Made by a program: the position numbers and the translations under genes
Assembly: GCA_034412795.1 (NCBI GenBank)
Contig: DAOUMD010000218.1
Span: 1 to 64,000 of the forward strand
DNA: 64,000 nucleotides
Source of the DNA: JAUVPY01 sp034412795
GTDB lineage: Bacteria > Chloroflexota > Anaerolineae > 4572-78 > NAK82
Direction of reading: 5' to 3'
The notes under the pieces: generated by a model
Database searches by the model: none
Told to the model about the DNA's origin: nothing
The model's input: the letters and a program-made list of their open reading frames with translations, nothing else
Shown: piece after piece, positions 42,722 through 51,698 of the stretch
Layout: each line of letters starts with the position of its first letter
Numbering within the stretch: the stretch's first letter is position 1

Positions 42722-42805
42722 CACACACCTGTTAGGTCAATTGTACCACGAAGCAATTAAGGTATCAAACGTGTTGCTCACCTTGTTAAAGTCGAGTATA
42801 CTAAT

Positions 42806-42958
42806 AACCTCAGTTCGGAGTTAAACAGAAACTCGGTTTTTCCCAGTTGAATACGGCTTCAATTCGGCAAATTGGCTCTGGTAATCAGGCATTTGGCTTC
42901 AATCACCTGCCAAAAACCGAGTTTCTTGAGCTATCGCCTCTAACCCCGAACTTAGGTT
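42806..42958. repeat. Palindromic element with GAAACTCGGTTTTT core
   Basis: Left arm AACCTCAGTTCGGAGTTA...AGAAACTCGGTTTTT, right arm AAAAACCGAGTTTCT...TAACCCCGAACTTAGGTT. About 150 bp between tsaD and the DUF711 gene; related in its core to the element at 44260-44404 on the other side of that gene. Confidence 0.75.
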
Positions 42959-43022
42959 AATATACCTCGCTTACGCAGGCTTTGGGCAAGGGCATTATTC
43001 TGTTAAGGGGTTCCTACATCAC

Positions 43023-44258
43023 ATGAAAGTGCGATCTATCACTTATTTCACTCCACTGACCTATCCCTTCCACGAAAAGCGCATCGCCGCCGTTGGTGCC
43101 TTCCTCAAGTCGGCACGCCAGACCCTGGAGGGCGCTGGCCTGGAAACCCAGACCTTACGCCTGGCGACACCTCCCTTCACCGAAGTGCTGGGCGATCCCA
43201 GCGCGACCCACGCCGTGGATATGGCCCAGGAACTCGAAGCGGCTTGCGCTAAAGAAGACATTGATTTCCTCTCCATCGGCCCGGTCATAGCGGATCAATC
43301 TGACGCGCCCCTCGCGGCCATCTATCGACTGCCGGAAGTGCTCGGTCACACCGAGCGTGTGTTCGCTACAGTGTCGCTGGCTTCGGTCGGGTGGGGTATC
43401 AACCTGGAGGCGGTGCAGGCCAGCGCCGAGGTGATTTGCGATGTGGCCCGGACGACACCCCAGGGCTTTGGCACGCTGCGTTTTGCAGCCCTGGCCAATT
43501 GTCCGCCTGGCTCTCCCTTCTTCCCGGCCGCCTATCACGGCGGCGGGCCGCCTCGATTCGCCTTCGCCACCGAAGCGGCAGACCTGGCCGTGGCCGCGTT
43601 CGGCCAGGCTGATACGCTGGAGGAAGCACGCCGTAACCTGATCGAGGCGTTTGAGACCGCCGCCACCCGGCTTGTGGCTGTGGCCGGCCGGTTGGCAGAC
43701 GAACACGGCTTGGACTTTGGCGGTATCGACTTCTCCCTGGCTCCCTTCCCCGCCCCGGGAGTCAGCATCGGGGCTGCCATAGAACGATTGGGAGTCGATC
43801 GCTTTGGTGGCCCGGGCACACTGTTCGGCGCGGCTTTCATTATCAACTGTCTGCGCCAGGCGAGATTTCCGCGCTGTGGTTACTCGGGCTTGATGTTCCC
43901 GGTGCTGGAAGATAGCGTGCTGGCGGCTAACACCGAAAACAGAATGTATGGAATCGACAGTCTGCTGCTGTATTCCACGGTGTGTGGCGCCGGCCTTGAC
44001 ACGGTGCCCATACCGGGGGATGTCGGTGTTGACGAATTGGCCGGTATCCTGCTCGACGTGGCAACGCTAGCCATTACGCAAAATAAGCCTTTGAGCGCGC
44101 GCTTGATGCCTGTGCCCGGCCTCAGCGCCGACCAGCGCACGGCTTTTGATTTTGAATACTTCGCTAACGCCTGCGTGTTACCCGTTAAATCGAGTGGCAT
44201 CTCCCAATTGCTGCGCCAGAACCGATTTATTTCGTTCCACCAACGGGACGAATCTTAG
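43023..44258 (+). CDS. DUF711/UPF0210 family protein
   Basis: 411 residues. The family pattern is clear (VRSITYFTPL at the start, FLSIGPV, INLEAVQASAEVI, PGVSIGAAIERLG, FGAAFIIN, CGYSGLMFPVLED). Members are cytoplasmic, related in fold to pyruvate-formate-lyase-like barrels, with no assigned reaction. Single-gene unit flanked on both sides by palindromic elements with the same core. Confidence 0.85.
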   Translation: MKVRSITYFTPLTYPFHEKRIAAVGAFLKSARQTLEGAGLETQTLRLATPPFTEVLGDPSATHAVDMAQELEAACAKEDIDFLSIGPVIADQSDAPLAAIYRLPEVLGHTERVFATVSLASVGWGINLEAVQASAEVICDVARTTPQGFGTLRFAALANCPPGSPFFPAAYHGGGPPRFAFATEAADLAVAAFGQADTLEEARRNLIEAFETAATRLVAVAGRLADEHGLDFGGIDFSLAPFPAPGVSIGAAIERLGVDRFGGPGTLFGAAFIINCLRQARFPRCGYSGLMFPVLEDSVLAANTENRMYGIDSLLLYSTVCGAGLDTVPIPGDVGVDELAGILLDVATLAITQNKPLSARLMPVPGLSADQRTAFDFEYFANACVLPVKSSGISQLLRQNRFISFHQRDES

Positions 44259-44259
44259 G

Positions 44260-44404
44260 ACTTGAGTTTAGACAACTTGTAAGAAACCGGGTTTTTGAAC
44301 TTCAGTGTGCAACCGCAACTATGAAAAAGCACCTTGCAACGTGCCAAAACCTATGATCAGACGACAAAAAACCCGGTTTCTTGGCTTTTATCTAAACTCA
44401 AGTT
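44260..44404. repeat. Palindromic element with AAGAAACCGGGTTTTT core
   Basis: ACTTGAGTTTAGA and AAGAAACCGGGTTTTT on the left are matched by AAAAACCCGGTTTCTT and TCTAAACTCAAGT on the right. 145 bp, directly after the DUF711 stop and 27 bp before cydA. It could also end DUF711 transcription. Confidence 0.8.
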
Positions 44405-44430
44405 AGAAGTAGGAAGGAGGAGCATGAGTA

Positions 44431-45915
44431 ATGCAAGTAATCATAGACTCCCTCGCCGTCGCTCGATGGCAATTTGCCATGACTACCATATACCACTTTT
44501 TCTTCGTCCCCCTGACGCTGGGTCTCTCCATCCTGGTCGCCATTATGGAGACGGCGTATGTGCGCACTGGGGATGAGGTCTATAAGCGTATGACGAAGTT
44601 TTGGGGCAAATTGTTCTTGATCAATTTTGCGATTGGGGTGGTGACCGGCATCGCGCTGGAGTTCCAGTTTGGGATGAACTGGTCGGAGTATTCTCGATTT
44701 GTCGGGGACATCTTCGGCGTGCCGCTGGCAATTGAGGCCCTGTTGGCTTTCTTCCTGGAGTCGACATTCCTGGGCATCTGGATCTTTGGCTGGGACAAGC
44801 TCTCCAAGGGATTGCACGCGGCGGTCATGTGGCTGGTGGCCATGGGGTCCACTATCTCGGCATTCTGGATCCTGGTCGCCAACTCGTTCATGCAGAATCC
44901 GGTGGGATATACCATCAACGATGGCCGGGCCGAGATGATCGACTTCTTGGCCTTGATTGCCAATCCGCACGTTTGGGTGCAATTCCCGCACGTGTTGGCG
45001 GCTGGGGTTACCACGGCTGCCTTCTTCGTTTTGGGCATCAGCGCCTATCACCTGCGGAAGAGGGGGCTCAGTCGATCCGCTCTTCGAGGAGTGAGGCACG
45101 CCCACGTGCCGAACGGAGCCGCACCTGGGGGTGCTGGCCCCTCAAATCCGGATCAACTGAGACTGGATGTGGAACCATTCCTCCGCTCTTTCCAGATGGC
45201 GCTCATTTATGCGCTCATCGGAACTGTCTTGGTGATCCTGGTGGGTCATAGCCAGACGCAGCACATGGCTCAGACCCAGCCCATGAAGTTGGCGGCAGCC
45301 GAGGCGCTGTGGAACAGCGAGAACCCGGCGTCCTTCTCATTGCTGACCATTGGCAATGAGCCCGAGCGACGGGATGTGCTTGCTTTCCGGATTCCAGGCG
45401 CCTTGAGTTTTCTGGCGTACAACCGTTTCCAGGGTGAGGTGAAAGGCATCAATCAGCTTCAGGCTGAGTATGAACAGACATTCGGCCCGGGTGATTACGT
45501 ACCGCCGGTAGCCATCAGCTATTGGAGCTTCCGCATTATGGTCGGAGCCGGTTTTCTGATGCTTGCCCTGGCCCTGTACGGCCTGTACCTGGTGCTGAGA
45601 GAGAAGTATGAAGGTAAAACCTGGTACTTGCGGGTGCTTGGCTGGGCGATTGCCTTGCCTTACATCGCCAACACCACCGGCTGGCTGTTTGCCGAAATAG
45701 GCCGCCAACCGTGGATCGTCTTTGGGCTGCAACTGACGGCCGATGGGGTGTCGCCCACCGTCCCCGGCGGTGCGGTGCTGCTCACATTTGTCGGTTTCAC
45801 GCTGATCTACGGTGCGTTGATGGTTGCTGATGTCTACTTGCTGAACAAGTACGCCAGGGGCGAATCGGAACCAGAAGAGCCTGAGGAAATGCTCGTCCCT
45901 GCGGGGGCCGGATGA
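44431..45915 (+). CDS. cydA: Cytochrome bd quinol oxidase subunit I
   Basis: 494 residues, about nine TM helices. Heme-b595/d region near residues 17-25 (TTIYHFFF), second axial His in NPHVWVQFPHV, and GRQPW in the quinol-site region. Catalyses oxygen reduction by quinol at the membrane. The cytoplasmic loop after TM5 has an unusual insertion (about 208-238, rich in Gly, Pro, Ala, Arg) whose DNA contains an inverted word. GGAGGAG is about 9 nt upstream. Starts the cydABDC run. Confidence 0.96.
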   Translation: MQVIIDSLAVARWQFAMTTIYHFFFVPLTLGLSILVAIMETAYVRTGDEVYKRMTKFWGKLFLINFAIGVVTGIALEFQFGMNWSEYSRFVGDIFGVPLAIEALLAFFLESTFLGIWIFGWDKLSKGLHAAVMWLVAMGSTISAFWILVANSFMQNPVGYTINDGRAEMIDFLALIANPHVWVQFPHVLAAGVTTAAFFVLGISAYHLRKRGLSRSALRGVRHAHVPNGAAPGGAGPSNPDQLRLDVEPFLRSFQMALIYALIGTVLVILVGHSQTQHMAQTQPMKLAAAEALWNSENPASFSLLTIGNEPERRDVLAFRIPGALSFLAYNRFQGEVKGINQLQAEYEQTFGPGDYVPPVAISYWSFRIMVGAGFLMLALALYGLYLVLREKYEGKTWYLRVLGWAIALPYIANTTGWLFAEIGRQPWIVFGLQLTADGVSPTVPGGAVLLTFVGFTLIYGALMVADVYLLNKYARGESEPEEPEEMLVPAGAG

Positions 45916-45931
45916 TGGAGGGAGGAGTGTC

Positions 45932-46945
45932 ATGGATCTGAACACAGTTTGGTTTATACTGATCGCCGTTTTGTTCATAGGCTATTTCTTTCTGGAAGGC
46001 TTCGACTATGGCGTGGGAGTTTTGTTACCTTTCCTGGGCAAGGACGATGAGGACCGCCGGGTTATCATCAATACCATCGGCCCGCATTGGGATGGTAATG
46101 AGGTGTGGTTGATCACCGCCGGGGGAGCCATGTTCGCCGCTTTCCCCAACTGGTATGCGACCTTGTTCAGCGGCTTTTACCTGGCGTTGTTCTTGATGCT
46201 GTTGACCCTCATCGTGCGGGGGGTGGCCTTTGAGTTCCGCAGCAAGGATAAACGCCCGGACTGGCGTAATCTGTGGGATTGGATGATCTTCGTCGGTAGC
46301 CTGGTACCGGCGCTGCTCTGGGGTGTGGCCCTGGCCAACATAGTGCGCGGCGTCCCCATCGACGCCGATATGAACTACGTGGGTGGCTTCCTGACCCTGC
46401 TCAATCCGTATGCGCTGTTGGGCGGGCTGGCTGCTCTAGCCGTCTTGACCTTGCACGGAGCCATTTTTTTGACGCTCAAGACCAGGGGGGATGTGATGGA
46501 CAGAGCCCGTACCGCTGCGGGCAGGTTATGGCTGCCGGCCGTGATCCTGTCGGTGGCCTTCGCAATTGCCACTTACTTCGCCACCGATATATTCACCCGG
46601 CTGGGCATCAATCCCGGGGTCGTCCCTGTCGGGGCGGTGGCTGCCTTGCTGGCGGCGGGTTGGCTCATCAGGAGCCGGCGTGAGGGGTGGGCCTTTGCCA
46701 TGACGGGACTGGCCATCGCGCTGACCATCCTCACCCTGTTTATGGGCCTCTACCCACGGGTTATGGTCTCCAGCCTTGACCCGACCTGGAGCCTGACGAT
46801 CTACAACGCATCGTCGAGCCGGTACACCCTGACGATCATGACCATCGTCGCGCTCATCTTTGTGCCCATCGTGCTCATCTATCAAGGCTGGTCTTACTGG
46901 GTTTTCCGCGAGCGGATCGGGCGCGAATCCACGCTTGAGTATTAA
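45932..46945 (+). CDS. cydB: Cytochrome bd quinol oxidase subunit II
   Basis: 337 residues, about eight or nine TM helices. N-terminal FFLEGFDYGVG and HWDGNEVWLITAGGAMFAAFP (in two motifs) are diagnostic. Assembles with CydA. Starts 16 bp after the cydA stop with GGAGGAG upstream, so co-translated. Confidence 0.96.
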   Translation: MDLNTVWFILIAVLFIGYFFLEGFDYGVGVLLPFLGKDDEDRRVIINTIGPHWDGNEVWLITAGGAMFAAFPNWYATLFSGFYLALFLMLLTLIVRGVAFEFRSKDKRPDWRNLWDWMIFVGSLVPALLWGVALANIVRGVPIDADMNYVGGFLTLLNPYALLGGLAALAVLTLHGAIFLTLKTRGDVMDRARTAAGRLWLPAVILSVAFAIATYFATDIFTRLGINPGVVPVGAVAALLAAGWLIRSRREGWAFAMTGLAIALTILTLFMGLYPRVMVSSLDPTWSLTIYNASSSRYTLTIMTIVALIFVPIVLIYQGWSYWVFRERIGRESTLEY

Positions 46946-46998
46946 GAAGGCCCGAGGCTACCGATAGGTCCGCTGTGCGGGGAAAGCCGTTAGGCCAG

Positions 46999-47047
46999 GA
47001 GGGCAAAGCAATTGCCTGAGAATAAATCCTCAGGCTGCTTCGCCCTC
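46999..47047 (+). promoter_or_regulatory. Stable intergenic hairpin between cydB and cydD
   Basis: Nested stem GAGGGC / GCCCTC (46999-47004, 47042-47047) and GCCTGAG / CTCAGGC (47014-47020, 47029-47035) with AAGCA/TGCTT between. Followed by ATTT only, so it may be an attenuator or mRNA-stability element separating oxidase from exporter expression. Confidence 0.55.
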
Positions 47048-47093
47048 ATTTCGACTCTCGTGAGAAAGCCGTGCCCAGGATGGCTGGTTGGGT

Positions 47094-48857
47094 ATGAATC
47101 TGGATCGGCGACTTGTAAGAAGTGCACGCGCTGCGCGGGTTGGCCTGGCCACCACGGTGGGGCTGGGTTGGCTGGCGGGAGTCGTGCTCGTTTTCCAGGC
47201 CTGGTACCTGAGCCGGGTGGTGAACGACGTTTTCCTGGGGGGAAACACCCTGGAGCAGGTGCGGTCGTTGTTCCTGGTGCTGCTTGTCCTGAGCCTGGCG
47301 CGGGCCGGGTTATCCTGGGCGAGCGGCGTGGCCGCCAACCGTGTGGCGGGAGGGGTGAAGACCGATCTGCGGTCGCGTCTCTCGGCCCACCTGTTGGCGC
47401 TGGGTCCGGCCTACGCCCACGGTGAGCGCAGCGGGGAATTGACCAACACCGTCGTGGAGGGCGTCGAGGCGCTGGACGCTTACTTCAGCCAATACCTGCC
47501 CCAACTGGCGCTGGCCGCCCTGGTGCCGCTGACCATTTTGTTCTTTGTGCTGCCCCGCGATCCTCTTTCCGGCCTCATTCTACTGCTCACCGCGCCGCTT
47601 ATCCCCCTTTTTATGTTCCTGATCGGCAACGTGGCCGAAGCGAAAACGCGGCGACAGTGGAAGTCGCTCAGCCGCATGAGCGCTCACTTCCTGGACGTAT
47701 TACAGGGTTTGACCACGCTCAAGCTGCTGGGACGGGGACGGGAGCAGATCCAGACCATCGCCCAGATCAGCGACCAGTTTCGCCGGACGACGCTGGGGGT
47801 GCTGCGCGTGGCGTTCCTATCCGCCCTGGTGATGGAGATGGTGACCACCCTCAGCATCGCAGTGGTGGCGGTGGCCATCGGCGTGCGCCTGCTCTACGGG
47901 CGCATGGACTTCGAGGCAGCCTTCTTCATCCTGCTTCTGGCCCCCGAGTTTTACATGCCGCTGCGACAGTTGGGCGCCCGTTTCCACACCAGTATGGCGG
48001 GTGTGGCCGCCGCTCAGCGTATTTTTGAGGTGTTGGGGGTAAAGGCTGAGGCTAAGGTAAAGGTAAAGGTTGAGGACGAACTTAATCCTAATCTTAGCCT
48101 CAGTCCTGATCTCAGACTCAACCTTGACCTTAATCTCAGCCTCACCAACATCCACTACGCCTACGACGATGGGGAGCGCCCGGCGCTGAAGGGCCTTTCC
48201 TTTGAAATCGCCCCCGGTCAAAAAGTGGCGCTGGTGGGTCCCAGCGGCGCTGGCAAAAGTACGGTGGCCTACCTGCTGCTGCGCTTTATCGAGCCAGACC
48301 AGGGTGTGATCAGGGTGGATGGCGTTCCCCTCCAGCACATACCGCTTCGGACCTGGCGTACTCAGGTGGCCTGGGTGCCACAAACCCTTTATCTGTTTCA
48401 CGCCAGCGTGGCCGAGAACATCCGCCTGGCGCGGCCGGAGGCGGGTCTCGATGAGGTGGCCTGGGCCGCCGAGCAGGCCCACGCCCACGAGTTCATCCGG
48501 GCCCTGCCCCAGGGCTACGATACGCTGGTGGGGGAGCGGGGAGCTCGTTTGAGTGGGGGACAGGCACAACGCATCGCCCTGGCGCGCGCCTTCTTGAAAG
48601 ATGCCCCCTTGCTGGTCCTGGACGAAGCCACCGCTAACCTTGACCCCGAGGACCAGGCCAGAATCCAGGAATCCGTAGAGCGTCTGATGCAAGACCGCAC
48701 GGCCCTTTTCATCGCCCACCGGCTGCCCACCGTTTACCGGGCCGATCAGATTTTGGTCATGTCAGACGGACGCGTGGTCGAGTCCGGCACGCACGACGCG
48801 CTTTTGGAGCGGGGTGGGCTGTATCGGCGGTTGGTGATGGCGTATGGTGTGGGTTGA
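47094..48857 (+). CDS. cydD: Thiol-reductant ABC exporter subunit CydD
   Basis: 587 residues from ATG 47094 (TTG 47088 is in frame). TM domain of six helices (about 20-310), then an ATPase domain with Walker A GPSGAGKST, signature LSGGQAQR and Walker B LLVLDEATANLD. With CydC it exports cysteine/glutathione to the outside, needed for bd oxidase assembly. The linker between domains (about 317-352) is a low-complexity KVKVKVEDEL...NLDLNLSL stretch encoded by an in-frame fold-back word array (48041-48148), not seen in typical CydD. Confidence 0.93.
   Translation: MNLDRRLVRSARAARVGLATTVGLGWLAGVVLVFQAWYLSRVVNDVFLGGNTLEQVRSLFLVLLVLSLARAGLSWASGVAANRVAGGVKTDLRSRLSAHLLALGPAYAHGERSGELTNTVVEGVEALDAYFSQYLPQLALAALVPLTILFFVLPRDPLSGLILLLTAPLIPLFMFLIGNVAEAKTRRQWKSLSRMSAHFLDVLQGLTTLKLLGRGREQIQTIAQISDQFRRTTLGVLRVAFLSALVMEMVTTLSIAVVAVAIGVRLLYGRMDFEAAFFILLLAPEFYMPLRQLGARFHTSMAGVAAAQRIFEVLGVKAEAKVKVKVEDELNPNLSLSPDLRLNLDLNLSLTNIHYAYDDGERPALKGLSFEIAPGQKVALVGPSGAGKSTVAYLLLRFIEPDQGVIRVDGVPLQHIPLRTWRTQVAWVPQTLYLFHASVAENIRLARPEAGLDEVAWAAEQAHAHEFIRALPQGYDTLVGERGARLSGGQAQRIALARAFLKDAPLLVLDEATANLDPEDQARIQESVERLMQDRTALFIAHRLPTVYRADQILVMSDGRVVESGTHDALLERGGLYRRLVMAYGVG
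48041..48148 (+). repeat. In-frame fold-back array inside cydD
   Basis: Left words GGCTGAGGCTAAGGTAAAGG, right words CTCAACCTTGACCTTAATCT and CAGCCTCA are inverted counterparts. The array keeps the reading frame and falls exactly in the TM-to-ATPase linker. Confidence 0.75.
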
Positions 48858-49015
48858 TTGGAAGGATGGAAGATTGGAGGGTTGGAAGGATGGAAGGTTG
48901 GATGGCTGGGAATCAGGGAATCGGGGAATCAGAAGCCAGGACTTGAGCCCGATTCCCTGGTTCCCGATTCCCCGATTCCCAATCTTCCACTCTTCCAGTC
49001 TTCCATCCTTCCACA
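48858..49015. repeat. Nested fold-back word array between cydD and cydC
   Basis: Outer words GGAAGGATGGAAG / CTTCCATCCTTCC and inner words GGGAATCAGGGAATC / GATTCCCCGATTCCC surround a short centre. A clean two-layer fold-back of about 158 bp. Confidence 0.85.
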
Positions 49016-49032
49016 GAGTGCGGAGTTGAAAC

Positions 49033-50922
49033 GTGACACGCAGCTTTTGGCGCTTACTTAAATTTGCCACGCCGTTTTGGAAGTGGATGTCGCTGGCGGC
49101 GATGGTGGGGTTTGCCACCATCGCCAGCGGGATTGGCCTGATGACGGCCTCGGCGTATATCATCGCCAGGGCTGCCACCCAGCCCTCCATCGCCGATTTG
49201 CAGGTGGCTATTGTGGGCGTGCGCTTTTTTGGCATCGCGCGTGGGGTCTTCCGCTACCTGGAGCGACTGGTTTCCCACCAGGTCAACTTCCGCCTGCTGG
49301 CCCGCCTGCGCGTCTGGTTCTACGAGGCGCTGGAACCGCTGGCCCCGGCCAGGCTGACGAAGTACCGGAGCGGCGACATCTTGAGCCGTATCGTGGCTGA
49401 CGTGGAAACCCTGGAGCACTTCTACGTGCGGGTGATCGCGCCTCCGGTGGTGGCCGTGCTGGTGGCCGCGATGATGTGGCTCTTTATGGGGAGCTTCGAT
49501 CCCCGGCTGGCCGTCACACTGATGATCTTCCTGGTACTGGCAGGGGTTGGCGTGCCGCTCGTCACCCGGCTGCTAAGCCGGGGGCCGGGGCGGCGTTTGG
49601 TCAACGTCCGCGCGGCCTTGAACGCCACCCTGGTGGACGGCGTTCAAGGTGTGGCCGAGCTATTGGCCTTTGGCGCTGAGGAGCGCCAACAGGTGCGGGT
49701 GACGGCTTTGAGCCGGGAACTGGCCGCGTTACAAGAGCGCATGGCCTGGATCGAGGGCCTGAGCGGTTCGCTGACCGGCCTGCTGATGAACCTGGCCACG
49801 CTGGCTGTGCTGTTGGTGGCCATCCCTCTGGTGACGGCGGGCGAACTGGACGGCGTCGCCCTGGCGGTGCTGGCTCTGGCCGTAATCGCCGGCTTTGAAG
49901 CGGTCGCACCCCTGCCGACCGCGGCTCAATACCTGGAAAACAGTTTGGAAGCCGGGCGGCGATTGTTTGAGATCGTGGACGTCGAGCCTGAGGTTCACGA
50001 TCAACCCTCAGCCCCCCAATTCTGGGGGGAGCCCCCAGGCTCCCAGTTCTGGGGAGAGTCCCCCGCCCCCCCCATTCTGGAGGGGACAGCGGCCGGATCG
50101 GAGGTTCCCCCCACTATGGGGGGGGTAGGGGGGGGCATTCGTCGGGGTGAAAGCCCCACCCGGCCGAACTACAGCCTGGAGCTAAAGGACGTGCGCTTCC
50201 GCTACGAGTCCGGCGGGCCAGTGGCGCTGGACGGGGTGAGCTTCCACCTGCCCCAGGGCGGGAGCCTGGCCGTCGTCGGCCCCAGCGGCGCCGGTAAGTC
50301 CACCCTGATTTACTTGCTGCTACGCTTTTGGGAGTACGAGGAGGGGGAGATTACGCTGGGAGGGCACGAACTGCGCACTTACCAGGGGGAGGAGCTGCGG
50401 CATATGATGGGTGTTGTGTCGCAGCACACCCACCTCTTCAACGCCACGGTGCGTGACAACCTGCTGCTGGCCCGGCCAGGTGCAATCCAGGCCGATCTGG
50501 AGCGGGCGGCGCGGCAAGCCCAAGTCCACGACTTCGTCGAGTCGCTGCCCGACGGGTATAATACCTACATTGGGGAACAGGGGTTAAAACTGAGCGGCGG
50601 TCAACGCCAGCGGCTGGCCATCGCCCGCGTCCTGCTCAAGGACGCGCCCATCCTGATCCTGGACGAGCCCACGGCGAACCTGGACTCGTTGACCGAGCGC
50701 CAGGTGATGCGTTCCCTCCAGGCCCTGATGGCGGGGCGCACCACGTTGATCATCAGCCACCGCTTGGCCGGCCTGGAGGGGGTGGACGAGATAGTGGTGC
50801 TGCGCGCGGGCCGGATCGTCGAGCGCGGCGCGCACCACGAGTTGTGGCAGATGGGGAGATTTTATCGGCGCATGTGGGAGTTGCAAGATCAGACGTTGCG
50901 GGACACAGCCAGACTCATATGA
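49033..50922 (+). CDS. cydC: Thiol-reductant ABC exporter subunit CydC
   Basis: 629 residues, longer than the usual ~570. TM domain with GIGLMTASAYIIARAA and the GIARGVFRYLERLVSH motif diagnostic for CydC; ATPase with GPSGAGKST, LSGGQRQR and LILDEPTANLD. Partner of CydD. The extra length is a Gly/Pro-rich linker (about 333-378; repeated QFWGE, PPILEG, GGVGGGI) encoded by C-run/G-run palindromes at 50010-50140. Start by position and the domain's N-terminus; the RBS is weak. Confidence 0.93.
   Translation: MTRSFWRLLKFATPFWKWMSLAAMVGFATIASGIGLMTASAYIIARAATQPSIADLQVAIVGVRFFGIARGVFRYLERLVSHQVNFRLLARLRVWFYEALEPLAPARLTKYRSGDILSRIVADVETLEHFYVRVIAPPVVAVLVAAMMWLFMGSFDPRLAVTLMIFLVLAGVGVPLVTRLLSRGPGRRLVNVRAALNATLVDGVQGVAELLAFGAEERQQVRVTALSRELAALQERMAWIEGLSGSLTGLLMNLATLAVLLVAIPLVTAGELDGVALAVLALAVIAGFEAVAPLPTAAQYLENSLEAGRRLFEIVDVEPEVHDQPSAPQFWGEPPGSQFWGESPAPPILEGTAAGSEVPPTMGGVGGGIRRGESPTRPNYSLELKDVRFRYESGGPVALDGVSFHLPQGGSLAVVGPSGAGKSTLIYLLLRFWEYEEGEITLGGHELRTYQGEELRHMMGVVSQHTHLFNATVRDNLLLARPGAIQADLERAARQAQVHDFVESLPDGYNTYIGEQGLKLSGGQRQRLAIARVLLKDAPILILDEPTANLDSLTERQVMRSLQALMAGRTTLIISHRLAGLEGVDEIVVLRAGRIVERGAHHELWQMGRFYRRMWELQDQTLRDTARLI
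50010..50140 (+). repeat. In-frame palindromic C/G-run repeats inside cydC
   Basis: Three or four units of CCCCCCAATTCTGGGGGG type, each a small palindrome, translated into the TM-to-ATPase linker. Same structural place as the cydD array but a different repeat. Confidence 0.75.
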
Positions 50923-50940
50923 CAAACTGCCTATATCAGC

Positions 50941-51036
50941 CTAGGCCGTGTTGACATTTGAGTCTTTGCGCCTAAGAACCCCGCAACAAATAACGAAACG
51001 CACCTCTGGGAATGCACAAATGTCAACACTACCTAG
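50941..51036. repeat. MITE-like element R1, copy 2
   Basis: Same length and near-identical to 17338-17433; inverted ends GTGTTGACATTTG at 50948-50960 and complement at 51017-51029, bounded by CTAG. Lies between the convergent cydC and vapC-like genes. Confidence 0.85.
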
Positions 51037-51444
51037 TTATAACAATCTGGTAAACCCCGCCTGTTCAAAGTGACGGTCGGACGTAAATGCTTGAGTTATT
51101 TGCTCCTGAGTCATAACCGCAAAACTGGTGCAGTCGGTCAGCCCCCACTCCTTGTCGGGGCGCTGGCCATACAATGTCCAGCCATCGGTGAGCAGACTTG
51201 GGCTGGCGGGTATAATCTGCATCATGGACAATTTCCGTAACCCTTCGATGAATGCCACAGTTCGCGAGCGAATGGGAGGCGACGAGAGGGCGTCGGCGAC
51301 TTCCAGCAATACAAACTCGGTGGTGACTAGGCTGGCATTCTCCTGACGTAGTGCTTCCATTACTTGCTGCGCTTGGGTGTGGAGAGCATCGCTGGCGTTG
51401 AGGAGTGCAATCCAGGCCACCGTGTCCACGAAGACTTGAGGCAT
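51037..51444 (-). CDS. VapC-like PIN-domain toxin
   Basis: 135 residues from ATG 51444; a GTG at 51453 that overlaps the antitoxin stop is the alternative. PIN acidic residues: Asp in VFVDTVAW, Glu in VLLEVAD, Asp in GLTDCTSF and Asp in SDRHF. Predicted Mg-dependent RNase, intact in all four positions. Coupled to the antitoxin gene upstream. Its stop abuts the R1 MITE. Confidence 0.85.
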   Translation of the reverse strand: MPQVFVDTVAWIALLNASDALHTQAQQVMEALRQENASLVTTEFVLLEVADALSSPPIRSRTVAFIEGLRKLSMMQIIPASPSLLTDGWTLYGQRPDKEWGLTDCTSFAVMTQEQITQAFTSDRHFEQAGFTRLL

Positions 51445-51449
51445 TGCTG

Positions 51450-51698
51450 TCACTCTCTCTTCGGCTTGCCGTATAAGTAGTGGTCGTGCTGATGGGCCAG
51501 ATCAGTCAACCCGGTTTCAATGGCACAGTCCTCTACCAACCGCGCCAGCGAGTCCCACGCCGAGTCTTCCTCCGCGGGCAGTGGAATGGCAGGCTCTTCT
51601 TCCAGGAAAGTGATGATGACAGGCTGTCCATCCCGCCCTTCAAGCGGTTCGGCGGGGCGGGCAACGCCGTCTTTGAATTGTCCCTTCACCGACAACAT
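51450..51698 (-). CDS. Antitoxin partner of the PIN toxin
   Basis: 82 residues from ATG 51698 (MLSVKGQFKDGVARPAEPLEGRDGQPV). The short beta start with a conserved PAEPLEG-type turn and an acidic tail matches antitoxins paired with VapC-type toxins. The frame continues upstream to 51860 but that part is Cys/Pro-rich, lacks an RBS and looks non-coding. Stop and toxin start are within a few bases. Confidence 0.75.
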   Translation of the reverse strand: MLSVKGQFKDGVARPAEPLEGRDGQPVIITFLEEEPAIPLPAEEDSAWDSLARLVEDCAIETGLTDLAHQHDHYLYGKPKRE

